This document shows positions 12,833 to 23,951 of a stretch of DNA of 64,000 nucleotides, piece by piece. Numbering within the stretch: position 1 is the first letter of the stretch; each line of letters starts with the position of its first letter. Origin of the DNA: Mycoplasmoides pirum ATCC 25960 (GTDB lineage: Bacteria; Bacillota_I; Bacilli_A; Mycoplasmatales; Mycoplasmoidaceae); NCBI RefSeq assembly GCF_000685905.1, contig NZ_JMKZ01000001.1:372001-436000 (forward strand). The letters are read 5' to 3'. The position numbers and the translations under genes were made by a program. The notes beneath the pieces were generated by a model. That model was given only the letters and a program-made list of their open reading frames with translations. It made no database searches and had not been told where the DNA came from.

Positions 12833-13042
12833 ATGACAAAATCAATAACATTTAAAATTTATTTTAGTTGTGGCACTTGTGCTCAAAATATAGAAAAAGC
12901 TTTAAAAAAATTAGATCTTGTAGATTTTATAATTAATAGTGTTTCTCAAGAAGTTGAAATTGAATATGATCCCAAAGTTATAGATGAATCAGTTATCATA
13001 AAAACGATTGAAAAACTTGGTTATAAATATGAAATCATTTAA
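12833..13042 (+). CDS. copZ: HMA-domain metal-binding protein (CopZ-like)
   Basis: A 69-residue single-domain protein with the ferredoxin-like HMA pattern: FSCGTCAQNIEKAL near the N-terminus gives the CxxC metal site (a variant of the usual GMTCxxC), followed by VDFIINSVSQEVEIEYD and a C-terminal LGYKYE, as in HMA domains. It would carry Cu(I) in the cytoplasm and hand it to the ATPase encoded next, whose start codon lies inside this gene (14-base overlap). A TATAAT box at 12780-12785 could be the -10 element. The ATPase has no HMA domain of its own, so this free domain probably serves instead. Copper rather than another soft metal is inferred from the ATPase motif. Confidence 0.8.
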   Translation: MTKSITFKIYFSCGTCAQNIEKALKKLDLVDFIINSVSQEVEIEYDPKVIDESVIIKTIEKLGYKYEII

Positions 13043-15134
13043 AAGTTTTTATTCTAAATATGGTTTAAAAATTGAATTGATTTTAGCCATATTTTTAGAT
13101 TTTTGATTAATTTTAGGTCATATTTTAATGTTAGCTATTCCTAATAATAATTTCACATTATTTTTAAATGATCCTATCTTTGGTTTTGTTATTGCAACAT
13201 TTGTTCAATTCTTTATTGGAAGAAAATTTTATCTTTTGATGTTTAAAGAAATTTTTAAATGACATCGCTTGGGAATGAATACATTAATTGGCACATCTAG
13301 TTTATTTGCGTACGTATGAAGTGTATATGCATTAATATATTCATTAGTAACTAATTCAAATGATATTAGTCATCATAATGGTTTTATGTATTTTTTTGAA
13401 ATCGGAACAACAATCATAACTTTTTTATTAATTGGAAATTATATAAGTGATTTTTTAAAATCAAAAGTAAATAAGGATATAAATAAAGTTTTAGAAATCC
13501 AAACTCCTTTTGCTTTAAAATATGATTTGGAATCTAAAAAAACTGAACAAATAAGTTATAAAAGTTTAAATATTGGTGATTATATTTTAGTAGAACCTAA
13601 TACAAAGGTTCCGATTGATTGTAAGATTATTGAAAATTCATCTTATTTTGATGAAAGTCTTTTAACAGGAGAAAGTACACATATTTTTAGAAATGTAGGA
13701 TCCAATATAATAGGTGGTAGTTTAAATTTAACTAATTCAGTCATTTGTCAAGTAATAGTTGATCCTAATAAATCTGTTGTTGCCAATATAATTAAAAGAA
13801 TAAAAAAAATTCAAGCTAGTAAATCATATGTTCAAAAAATAGCAGATAAAATTGCATCATGATTTGTGCCATCAATATTGATTTTGGCAATTATTTGTTT
13901 TTTAGTTCAATTTTTTTATGGTTATGTAATTCAACAATGATTAGGTTTAAGCGATAGTCATTTTTTACCTCATTTTTTAAATCCCGATAATGCGGATGCA
14001 ACAATGAATAATGTTAGAGTAGCAATTTATTTTTCAATTGCTTTAATTGCAATTTCTTGTCCTTGTGCATTGGGATTAGCTATCCCTTTAGCAATTGTTG
14101 TTGGAATTGGTAATGCTGGTCGTAATGGTATTGTTTACAATAATCCAAGTGTATTTGAAAAAACTAAAGATATTAATTTAGTTGCTTTTGATAAAACGGG
14201 TACTATTACAAAAAACAAATCATTTGTTGAACAAACATTTGGAGATAATAGCCATTTAGACAAAATTTATAGTTTAGTTCAAAATGCCTATCATCCATTA
14301 TCTAAAACAATTTTCAATTATTTAAGTGATAAAAATATTAAACCAATTGAAACTTCTAATTTTGTTGAAATTCCAGGTGTAGGCTTGAAAGCCCAAGTTG
14401 CTGACCAAACAATTCAAATTGCTTCTTATTTACATTTTTTAAAATTGAATTACAAATTTAATAATAATTTAGATTTAGAAAAAATTAAAAATAGTACTAA
14501 TGTTTGTTTTGCAATTAATAATGAAGTTGTTTTTGCCTTTTTAATTCAAGATATTATTCGTGATGATGCTCTTGAAACAATTAATTTATTAAAAGAGAAG
14601 AAAATAAAATTGTGCATTATTAGCGGTGATAATTTTTTTGTTGTTAAACAGTTGGCTGACAAATTAGGTATTGATGAATATTATGCTAATTGTTCTGCGT
14701 TTGATAAAGAACAATTGATTCGTAAATTTCAATCAGAAAAATATGAAGTTGCTTTTGCGGGAGATGGAATTAATGATTTAATTGCATTACAAGCTGCAGA
14801 TCTTTCAATTAATATGTCTTTAGTTAATGAAAGTGCCAACGCTGTTAGTGATATTAGTGTTGTTAATCAAAATTTAAAAAATGTTTATAATGCAATTCAA
14901 ATTTCTCGCAAGACTAGAAAAATTATTTGATTTAATTTTTTGTGAGCTTTTATTTATAACATTGTTGTAATTCCATTAGCGTTTTTGGGAATTGTTCCAA
15001 CTATTATTGCTGTTATCCTAATGGGATTTAGTGATTTTGCAGTTGTTTTAAATACTTTGATATTTCGATTGTTTTATTTCAAAGAAAAACCTAAAAAGAA
15101 ACATTTTAATTTCTCTAGAAAAAAATTAAATTAA
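13029..15134 (+). CDS. copA: Copper-exporting P1B-type ATPase
   Basis: A 701-residue membrane ATPase. Motifs in order: several N-terminal membrane spans, LTGES actuator loop near 211, CPCALGLAIP in the transport span near 342, the phosphorylation site DKTGTIT with Asp near 388, a HP dipeptide near 420 (YHPLSK) typical of P1B pumps, SGDN in the nucleotide domain, GDGIND near 577, and two C-terminal spans. CPC indicates Cu+ (or Ag+) export. The start ATG overlaps the chaperone gene by 14 bases and shifts frame, which suggests translational coupling. TGA is read as Trp at several places. There is no fused N-terminal HMA domain, unlike many CopA proteins, so the protein is near the short end of the family. 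Confidence 0.9.
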
Positions 15135-15189
15135 ATATTCAAAATTTAAATAATTTTAAAAAATGTTATTTGTAATTAAATTAAATTTT

Positions 15190-15219
15190 TTACAAAATTT
15201 GTTAGTTTAATAATATAAT
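15190..15219 (+). promoter_or_regulatory. tuf promoter
   Basis: TTACAA (15190-15195) and a perfect TATAAT (15214-15219) are separated by 18 bases. This places transcription start near 15226 and gives a leader of about 125 bases before the tuf start codon. Confidence 0.65.
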
Positions 15220-15232
15220 TATTTTCGTAATT

Positions 15233-15292
15233 ATTATTTACAAATGTAAATAATTAATAAGAGAAATATTCTCTTCATGGTTTTTTGAAGAG
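15233..15292 (+). promoter_or_regulatory. Structured tuf leader with competing hairpins
   Basis: Three inverted repeats follow the promoter. ATTATTTACA/TGTAAATAAT (15233-15254) is a 10-bp stem. AAGAGAA/TTCTCTT (15259-15275) is a 7-bp stem. CTCTTCA/TGAAGAG (15271-15292) is a 7-bp stem that shares bases 15271-15275 with the second, so the last two cannot form together. None is followed by a clear T-run. Function is unknown. Confidence 0.45.
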
Positions 15293-15350
15293 TGGTATTT
15301 GATTAAAAATTACTACATCTTTCCAATAATTTAAGGAGATTCAAAAATTT

Positions 15351-16535
15351 ATGGCAAAAGAAAAGTTTGACCGATCTAAGCCCCATGTAAACATTGGTAC
15401 AATCGGTCACATTGACCATGGTAAAACTACCTTAACTGCTGCTATTTGTACAGTTTTAGCAAAAGAAGGTAATTCTAAGGCGATGCGTTATGATGAAATT
15501 GATAAGGCACCTGAAGAAAAAGCTCGTGGTATTACTATTAACACTGCTCACGTTGAATATGAAACAGCAGCTCGTCACTATGCTCACGTTGACTGTCCAG
15601 GTCACGCTGACTATGTTAAAAACATGATTACTGGTGCTGCGCAAATGGATGGAGCAATTTTAGTTGTTTCTGCAACTGATGGTCCAATGCCTCAAACTCG
15701 TGAACATATCTTATTAGCACGCCAAGTTGGTGTTCCTAAAATGGTTGTTTTCTTAAACAAATGTGATGTTGCTTCTGATCCAGAAATGCAAGAATTAGTT
15801 GCTGAAGAAGTAAAAGACTTATTAAAATCTTATGGTTTTGATGGTGACAATACTCCAATTATTCGTGGTTCAGCATTAGAAGCATTAAATGGTAAACCTG
15901 AATGAGAAGAAAAAATTAAAGAATTAATGAAGGCAGTGGATGACACTATTCCTGATCCAGTTCGTGATACTGAAAAGCCATTCTTGTTACCAATTGAAGA
16001 CGTAATGACAATTACAGGTCGTGGTACTGTTGTTACAGGTCGTGTAGAACGTGGTACTCTAAAATTAAATGATGAAGTTGAAATTGTTGGTTTAGGTGAA
16101 ACATTTAAATCTGTTGTAACAGGTATTGAAATGTTCCGTAAAGAATTAGATGAAGCTCGTGCTGGTGACAATGCTGGTATTTTACTTCGTGGTGTTGACC
16201 GTGGTCAAGTACAACGTGGTCAAGTTCTTGCTAAACCAGGTTCTATTACTCCTCATACTAAATTTAAAGCTGAAATTTATGCTTTGAAAAAAGAAGAAGG
16301 TGGTCGTCATACTGCTTTCTTAAACGGTTATCGTCCTCAATTCTATTTCAGAACAACTGATGTTACAGGTTCTATTAAATTAAAAGATGGAACTGAAATG
16401 GTTATGCCTGGTGACAATACTGAAATCACTGTAGAATTAATTTCACCAATTGCTTGTGAAAAAGGAAGTAAGTTTAGTATTCGTGAAGGTGGCCGTACAG
16501 TAGGTGCTGGAACTGTTGTTGAAGTATTAAGTTAA
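15351..16535 (+). CDS. tuf: Elongation factor Tu
   Basis: 394 residues with every expected landmark: [10 protein letters not shown]-loop, the RGITI switch I region, [12 protein letters not shown], and the domain 2/3 sequences [12 protein letters not shown] and [10 protein letters not shown]. It delivers aminoacyl-tRNA to the ribosomal A site as a GTP complex. A strong ribosome binding site (AAGGAGAT) precedes the ATG. Synonymous codon choice is visibly different from neighbours, with more C- and G-ending codons (ggtcacattgac-type stretches), as expected of a highly expressed gene. It is a single-gene transcript with its own promoter, structured leader and terminator. Confidence 0.99.
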
Positions 16536-16566
16536 TTTAAAACTTAGCAACAAGAATATCAAATAT

Positions 16567-16604
16567 AAAGTGTGTCTAATATATCAAGATACACTTTATT
16601 TTAT
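16567..16604 (+). terminator. tuf terminator
   Basis: AAAGTGTGTCT (16567-16577) pairs with AGATACACTTT (16587-16597) with one mismatch, followed by a T-rich run (ATTTTATTT). It lies 32 bases after the tuf stop. Confidence 0.8.
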
Positions 16605-16739
16605 TTAGCTAAAAATTTAAATTGTCTTTAGCTTTGTAATAAAAAAATATATTATTGCTTAAAACATAAAAAATAAGATAAAAATATAAAATGTTATTTG
16701 TTATAATTTCATTATCTTATTTCATACGGTATTAATTAG

Positions 16740-19691
16740 ATGTTAAAGAAAAAACCTTCGTTTGACACTTTATTAAAAAGTACTATAGTTTTTGTATTAA
16801 TGGTCTTGAGTATCATTGGTATTGTTTTTGGTTCATTAAGATTGGCTGATAGTGCTAATCGTGGTGCATTTTATGATGGTACAATTTCAACAACAGTGTA
16901 TTTTTCAGCATATGAACCAGCAGATAGTTCACAAAGAGTTAAGGACCAAGATTTCACTAAAGAAAGAAATACAACTGATACTAAATTAATTCCTAATATT
17001 CAAGAAATGTTAGATCAAATTTCAAATACTTATGCAAATCGTTTGTACTTACAAGGTTTTAATCAAGTGGTTATTTCTTCTAATCAGGCGGATGCAAATG
17101 CGTCTAATTTAGTTGATCAAAATTTAATAAAAAAAAGTTGATTAATAAATCAAAATGCTTTGCCATCAATAACAGTTACTGTTAACAAATTAAATCCTCA
17201 AGATCGTGAAGAATTATATTACACTCAAAAAATCTTACGTCAAACTACATTCGAAATTAATCGAAGTTTTGATTTGACATTAGAATCAACAGATGGTTAT
17301 CAAATTTTTAGTTCTTCAGGAATTGCTAATCAACCCGTTCAACCTATAAGATTTATTCCCGGTTCAGCTAGTGCTACTAGACCAGCAGCTTCTTCGACTG
17401 ATAGTTCAATAACATTAGAATTGAATATTCCTGGCGTAACTCTAAATAGTGAAAATAATACTGCTTTAAATTATTTTGATCAAGCTATTGAAAATATTAA
17501 TAAAGAAAGTGATTACATAAGCGGAAATGGTCAAGCATCTGTTGAAGGAAATAATAGTTTATTTAATTCGGGAGCTAATGGATCTACAGCACAAGGAAAT
17601 CGAAATTTAATTTTATGGAGTGATAAAGAAGGTGCTTTGGCATATGTTCGTCACATTTTTAATGTTGATGAAGGTTCAAGAGAGTATTTTAGTTTTTCTG
17701 AAAAAGAACAAAATTTATGAAAATTTTTACATCGTAAATCTCCATATGATGGTAGTGAAGAATCTTCTAAAGACACTTCATTAATTAAAGCATTTAGTTC
17801 TGCTGATGAAATTCAATTAAAAGATTTATATTACATTTATGCTAAACCAAATGCATATGAAGCCAAAAGTGATTCAGACAATAGTTCTCCATCAACTATA
17901 ACGTCGCCTTCTGAAACAAGAACAAGTCGGGGAGCACCAAATGATTATTCAAGTTTATTTGCTCCATACATTCTATATGAAGCAAGAACGATTAATCCTG
18001 ATGCAACTCAAAATGATACACTAACTAACTTATTTCCAAAAGAACAAACATTCAACCATGGTGGTAATAATAAATTAGTTTTAAAAGAAATTCTTGATGA
18101 TACTGGTTCATATGCCAATGTAAGTTTTGCAAATGCTAGTCGAATTGCTAATTTAATTAATAGTGGTAATTTTAATAACAACGTAGCTCTAATAGGTTCA
18201 AACTCAATTGCTAATGATCCTATATTAAGTGATACATTTATGCAAATTGATGCATTTGCTACATCAATTATTGCTTTAAGTGCTTTTGTTTTATTAGTTG
18301 GTATTATTGTTAGTATTTTATATAAAATACCAGGATTATTTAGTTTTTTACCAATTTTGTTAGGTGCAGTATTAAGTTTATTACTTTACAATGAATTTGG
18401 TGGTATTATCGATTTATTTACATTATTAGGTTTGATTGGATTAATAACCATTGGTATTGGTTGTTTATTATTAATTTTTGAATCAATTAGGCGTAATATT
18501 AGAAATAGTACATCGATAACCGAGGCTGTTAGATTAGCATACAACCATACCTTTATGAAAATTGTTGATATTCATTTGTTAACATTAGTTTTAGGTTTGT
18601 TTTTAATGTATGTTGGTCATTATCAAGAAAGTTCATTTGGAATTTTAATGATTGTTGGTTCATTTGTGTCTTTCTTTGTTGTTTATGGTTCTTCAACAAT
18701 ATATGTTAAATTATTTGTTTCCATCAAAAATTGAACAACATATGGTTTATTTGTTTATAAACGTGATACAAAATGATTAAATCAAATTACTGGACAATTA
18801 AATTTACAAAATGATGATCATTTGATTTTAAATCGTTCTATATCAAGTAATGTTGATGATGAACTTCATAATTTGTTTAAGCAAAATTTTAGAAATTTTT
18901 TCTTTAACCCTAAATCATTATGAGCATTATTAACTTGATTAATTGTAGTTATTGTAGGAATTGTTTCTTTAGTTTTATTTAGTTTAAATCTTGTTTGACC
19001 ATTAGATGCTAGTGTTCAAAATTCAGGATTAATTATGTTTATATCAATATTTGGATCTATGGGTGTAATGGCAATTTATTTTGCTTTAAGATATCGATGA
19101 ATTGTTTTGATTCCATATATTGTAAGTAGTATTATTAATTTCTTTTTAATTGTAAGCATTTTATTAGTATTTTCTCCGCTTTTAATAAATACTATTCAAT
19201 TTGAAGCAGTTTTTGTTTTATTGATTTCATGAATTTTGACACAAATAGCTTTCATATTTAGTATTTCTTGAAATTATAGTTATTGATACCATTATGTTGT
19301 TTATAAAAAAGAATCAATTGTTAAATTAATTAATAACAATATCTTTACTTCAATTAGACTATTTGTTATTTTTGGTTCTATTTTTCCATTAGGTGTTTTA
19401 TTAATTAGTTTATTTAATATAGGTGGCAATGGATCATTTATTAGTCAAGATTTGAATTTATTCTTATTAACATTATTTGGTTTATCATCAGTTGCATTAT
19501 TATTTTCTTTAATGATTGCTAATTATTTATTTAGTCAATTATTGGGCTTAATGATTTTATTAAGACAAAACATGATTTCTAATAATAAGAAAAAATTACA
19601 AATCCAATTTAAAGAAGATAAAGATTATGATCGTTTTGATGAACAAATTATTCCGGGTATAAATGAAAGACTTATAGAAAGACGTTACTAG
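16740..19691 (+). CDS. secD: SecDF-like protein-export membrane protein
   Basis: A 983-residue protein with one N-terminal span (STIVFVLMVLSIIGIVFG), a long extracytoplasmic domain of roughly 450 residues rich in Ser/Asn, then a first block of spans from about residue 500 (18240 on) and a second block from about residue 720. The first block contains FESIRRNIRNS followed by HLLTLVLGLF, matching the conserved cytoplasmic loop and TM5 region of SecD. The layout is that of fused SecD and SecF halves, which use the proton-motive force to help SecYEG export. Mycoplasma versions are highly divergent and long. A TGTTATAAT extended -10 box lies at 16699-16707. apt follows after 4 bases, the same pairing I recall in M. 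genitalium. The N-terminal half cannot be assigned to a known subdomain by eye. Confidence 0.75.
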
Positions 19692-19695
19692 TTTT

Positions 19696-20232
19696 ATGAC
19701 AGAAAAAATTCTTAAAAAAATAGATGCAAAAATTTATAAAGTTCGTAATTTTCCTATCAAAGATATGTTATTTTATGACATTATGCCTGTAATTAATGAT
19801 AGTGAATTGTTTTGTGCTATTATTAATCAAATGAAAGGATTTGCAAAAAAAATTAAAGCCGAAGCAATAATTGCTCCAGAATCACGTGGTTTTATTTTTG
19901 GTGCTGCTTTAGCATATGCTGCTAAACTTCCTTTTATTGTTGTTCGTAAACCAAAAAAATTACCAAGAAAAACTTTGCGTGAAAATTATTCATTAGAATA
20001 CAATGACAATGCATCACTTGAAATTCATGAAGATGCAATTTTGCCTAATCAAAAATTGTTGTTAGTTGATGATCTTTTAGCAACAGCTGGAACAGTTGGT
20101 GCAATTTCACGATTAATTAAAAAGTCTAAAGGCAAATTAATTGGTTATAGCTTTTTAATTGAATTAGAAAAACTTAAAGGACGTAAATCACTTAATAATA
20201 AATTACCTTTGAACGTAATTATTAAATATTAA
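19696..20232 (+). CDS. apt: Adenine phosphoribosyltransferase
   Basis: 178 residues. The type I phosphoribosyltransferase PRPP loop is present as LLLVDDLLATAGTVGA, with APESRGFIFGAALAYA upstream, both diagnostic of Apt. It converts adenine plus PRPP to AMP, a salvage reaction needed because mollicutes lack de novo purine synthesis. It starts 4 bases after the secDF stop, so the two are probably co-transcribed. Confidence 0.95.
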   Translation: MTEKILKKIDAKIYKVRNFPIKDMLFYDIMPVINDSELFCAIINQMKGFAKKIKAEAIIAPESRGFIFGAALAYAAKLPFIVVRKPKKLPRKTLRENYSLEYNDNASLEIHEDAILPNQKLLLVDDLLATAGTVGAISRLIKKSKGKLIGYSFLIELEKLKGRKSLNNKLPLNVIIKY

Positions 20233-20253
20233 GTATTTTAAGAGTAATTTCAA

Positions 20254-21099
20254 GTGAATCAAAATTCATCATTGGACACAGTAATTAAATTTCAAAATGT
20301 TAGTTTTTCTTATGCTGAAAATTTTGTTGTAAAAAACGTTAGTTTTGAAATTAAAAAAAATGAGTATGTTTGTATTATTGGCCATAATGGATCTGGGAAA
20401 TCAACGATTTCAAAAATTTTAACTGGAATTTTAAAACCTCAATTAGGTGAAATTTATCTTTATGATCACTTAATAACCTCTAAAAATTCAAAATTTTTAA
20501 GAGATAATATTGGTATTGTTTTTCAAAATCCTGATAATCAATTTATTGGAATTACTGCTGAAGATGACATTGCATTTGGATTAGAAAATCGTAAATTTCC
20601 TCGTGAAGAAATGATTAAAATTGTTAATAGCGTTGCTAAACAAGTAGATATTGAACACATTTTGAAGTATGAACCTTACAAATTATCAGGTGGCCAAAAA
20701 CAAAGAGTAGCAATTGCTGGAATTTTAGCAATTAATCCAAATATTATTGTTTTTGACGAATCAACATCAATGTTAGATCCTAAAGGAAAATTAGATATTA
20801 AAAAATTTATGATTTCTTTAAAAGAAAATGGCAAATCAGTGATTTCAATAACTCATGATATGGAAGAAGTTATAAATTGTGATCGCGTATTTGTTATGGA
20901 TAATGGTCATTTAATTAAACAAGGAACACCTGAGGAAGTTTTTAGCAATGAAAACTTTTTAAAGGATATTAAATTAGATATTCCTTTTACTTTAGCATTG
21001 TCAAAACAATTAAATAATTTGAACAAAGATGTTAAGCAAACATTAAAATACAATGAATTAATTGAGGAGATTGCATCATGTTTAAAAAACAAAAAATAG
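20254..21099 (+). CDS. ecfA1: ECF transporter ATPase EcfA1
   Basis: A 281-residue ABC ATPase: Walker A GHNGSGKST, Q-loop VFQNPDNQF, signature LSGGQKQRVAIAG, Walker B IIVFDEST and switch His in ITHDME. FQNPDNQF and the downstream order mark it as the first of the paired CbiO/EcfA subunits of energy-coupling-factor vitamin transporters. Start is GTG at 20254; no in-frame ATG exists before the first conserved residues. It overlaps ecfA2 by 22 bases. Walker B reads FDEST, with Ser after the catalytic Glu where FDEPT or FDEAT is more usual. Confidence 0.93.
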   Translation: MNQNSSLDTVIKFQNVSFSYAENFVVKNVSFEIKKNEYVCIIGHNGSGKSTISKILTGILKPQLGEIYLYDHLITSKNSKFLRDNIGIVFQNPDNQFIGITAEDDIAFGLENRKFPREEMIKIVNSVAKQVDIEHILKYEPYKLSGGQKQRVAIAGILAINPNIIVFDESTSMLDPKGKLDIKKFMISLKENGKSVISITHDMEEVINCDRVFVMDNGHLIKQGTPEEVFSNENFLKDIKLDIPFTLALSKQLNNLNKDVKQTLKYNELIEEIASCLKNKK

Positions 21100-21998
21100 T
21101 TTCTCCACTTAAAAATGATGAGTTCTTATCTGTTTCAAATTTAATGTGTATTTTTAACGAAAAAACTCCAGATGCTTATATAGCTCTTAGTAATATTAAT
21201 TACACTTTTAAAAAAAATAAAATTTATTGTATTATCGGTGATTCAGGTAGTGGTAAATCAACATTAGTTACTCATTTTAATGGTTTGTTAGTTTCAAAAT
21301 ATGGTGAAATATGAGTAAAAAATTTTCATTTGGGTGGAAAAAAAACAAAAATTAAAAATGTTAAAAAATTAAGAAAAATTATTTCAATGGTTTTTCAATT
21401 TCCAGAATACCAATTATTTAAAGATACAGTTGAGCATGATATCATGTTTGGTCCAGTAGCTTTGGGTGCTTCAAAACAAGATGGTCGAAGATTGGCAGAA
21501 AAATATTTAAAAAAAATGGGATTAGATAATTCTTATTTAGAAAAAAGTCCTTTCGAATTATCAGGTGGTCAAAAACGAAGAGTAGCAATTGCTGGAATTC
21601 TAGCTATCGAATCAGAAGCAATTATTTTTGATGAACCAACAGCGGGATTAGATCCTCAAGGCGAAAATGAAATGATGCAAATTATTTTAGAATCAAAAGC
21701 TAAAAATAAAACTGTTTTTGTTATTACTCATCAAATGGAAAAAGTTTTAGAAATAGCTGATGAAATTATTGTATTATCAAAGGGTCAAATTATAAACTCA
21801 GGAACACCATATCAAATTTTTACAAATAAAGATTTATTGAAATCTACAACAATTATTACTCCCCCTGTAATTCGTGTTATTGATGATTTGGTAGCTAAAG
21901 ATGAAAGATTTAAAAAATTATATGATTATGAACCAAGAACAGTTGATGAATTATCTAAAGCAATAAATAAAGTAATTAGTGAGTATGTAAATGTCTAA
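21078..21998 (+). CDS. ecfA2: ECF transporter ATPase EcfA2
   Basis: A 306-residue ABC ATPase with Walker A GDSGSGKST, VFQFPEYQLF (the Q-loop typical of EcfA2), signature LSGGQKRRVAIAG, Walker B IIFDEPT and ITHQME. It pairs with EcfA1 to drive vitamin uptake through EcfT and exchangeable S components. It overlaps ecfA1 by 22 bases and ecfT by 8 bases, indicating translational coupling. One TGA (at 21310) is read as Trp. Confidence 0.93.
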
Positions 21999-23211
21999 TT
22001 TTATTAATGGTTACATTTTAAGAAATTCGTTTGTTCATCGAATAAATCCTGTATTAAAAATATTAATTTTTATATCTTTTGTTGTTTTAATTTTGTTGCC
22101 ATTAGGATTTGTGATTCAATCTATTATTTTTTTAATTGTTACTGCAATTTTTTTTGTGGCTAAATTACCTAGCAGAATGTATTGAACAAATTTAAAAACG
22201 ATAATTTTTATGTTTTTAATTTTGTTGTTTATAAATTGATTTACATATCGAAATCCTGGTTTTATTCAATTATTTAATGACGAAAAATTAAATCCTGGTT
22301 TTTTAAAAATAGGTTTATATAATGATGACGTCTTATCTGATTTTTATAATCATTTAAATTTTCCAAATTTTTTTACTAATCAAAATTTTGAAATTCAACT
22401 TAATGGCACCAAATATCCTATTATTACATATTCAGATTTTTTAAAATTGTTATTTAATAATGGATTTAATAATATTGTTTGAAATAATGGAACTGAAACA
22501 AATCCTGATTATGTAATGAATCCTAATTATATATTAGCTATCGGGAAGTATTTTGGATCTAATATTGTTGGATTCAATATTAATACAAATACACATTTAA
22601 TTGAACCAATAATGCAATTTAAAGGTTATTCGTTTTCTGTTAGAGCAATTATGATGGCTTTGTTGATTACTCAAAAAATTCATATTATGATTATCTTAGC
22701 TATCATTCTGACGTCAACTAGTACTTCAATTGAATTATCTTTTGCAATTGAACAAATTTTATCTCCATTTAAAATTTTTAAATTACCAGTTAATGCGTTG
22801 GCAATGACAATTAGTATTGCAATTAGATTTGTACCATCTTTATTATTAGAATCTCAAAGAATTTTAAATGCGCAAGCATCTAGAGGAATTGATTTTAAAA
22901 ATGGTAGTTTTTTTGAACGGGGACATGCTTTAGTTTCTTTAGTTGTACCTATGGTTTCAATTGCTTTCAGAAATGCTAGTGAAATATCAAATGCAATGGA
23001 AGCAAGAGCATACAACTCTCGTTATTCACGAACTAGATATAGAATATTTAAGATTCATTTTATAGATTGAACAATTTATTTGTTAATTATGTTATTTTTA
23101 GGTTTTGCTATTTTTGCAACTGCTAAATCAGTATTTTTTGCTTTTTTTGGTTCTGCTAGTTGAATGACTCAAGGAATTGGTCATAATGTCTCAGTCGCCC
23201 CTAATTCCTAA
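21991..23211 (+). CDS. ecfT: ECF transporter transmembrane subunit EcfT
   Basis: 406 residues. N-terminal INPVLKILIFISFVVLIL matches the EcfT start, and the two C-terminal coupling motifs with A-R-G are visible as NAQASRGIDF and MEARAYNSR. They contact the ATPases. It is much longer than the usual 260-270 residues because about 130 extra, mostly polar residues (roughly 85-205) lie between the second hydrophobic stretch and the FKGYSFSVRA region. Long EcfT proteins are known in mollicutes. The 3' end overlaps truA by 26 bases. Confidence 0.9.
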
Positions 23212-23947
23212 AAAAGGATTTACAAGATATTGTTTTAAAATATCTTATAATGGTTCAAAATTTCATGGTTGAGCTATTCAACCTAAATTAAAAACAGTTC
23301 AAGGTGATTTGCAAACCGCTTTATCATCTTTGTATAATGAAAAAGTGATAGTATATGGTTCAGGAAGAACTGATTCTACTGTTCATGCAATTGCTCAAGT
23401 TTTTCATTTTGATGTAAAAAAAGATATTCCCATAAAAGGAATAATTTCTAAATTAAATTCTTTTAATTTTGGAATTTGAAATATTTTTGATGGTAAAAAA
23501 ATTATTAAACCTTTTCATTCTCGTTATAGTGTTAAAAATAAGACATATCTTTATAAAATAGAAATAACAAAAAAAACAAATCCTTTGACTTTTGATTTTA
23601 GTTGACAAATTCCTTATGAAATTTCATTAAAAAAATTAAGAGAAATATCTAAATTATTTATTGGCAAAAAAAATTTTTTATCATTTACGACAGATAAAAA
23701 ATTAGATTCAATTAGAACTATTAATAAAATAACAATAACTAAAAAAAATAATTTCTTATATTTTAAAATTAACGGAACAGGTTTTTTGCGAAATATGGTT
23801 AGAATGATAATTGGATGCATGATTAATTTTGCAATTGACAAAATTGATTTAAATCATTGTAAAAATTTATTTGATAATCCTAGTAAAGGTAAATCTGTTT
23901 TTAAAGCTCCAGGATCGGGATTATATTTATTAAAGGTTAACTATTAA
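23186..23947 (+). CDS. truA: tRNA pseudouridine synthase A
   Basis: 253 residues. The catalytic motif GRTDSTVHAIAQVFHFD contains the active-site Asp. FHGWAIQPKLKTVQG near the N-terminus and GFLRNMVRMIIG near the C-terminus are family signatures. It isomerises U38-U40 in tRNA anticodon stems. The ATG at 23186 lies inside ecfT, as in many Firmicutes where truA follows ecfT. Confidence 0.96.
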
Positions 23948-23951
23948 ATTT

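Noticed and set aside
15830-16171. Open frame of 113 codons antisense to tuf
   Set aside because: Shadow of a strongly biased coding sequence; no ribosome binding site and no recognisable protein.
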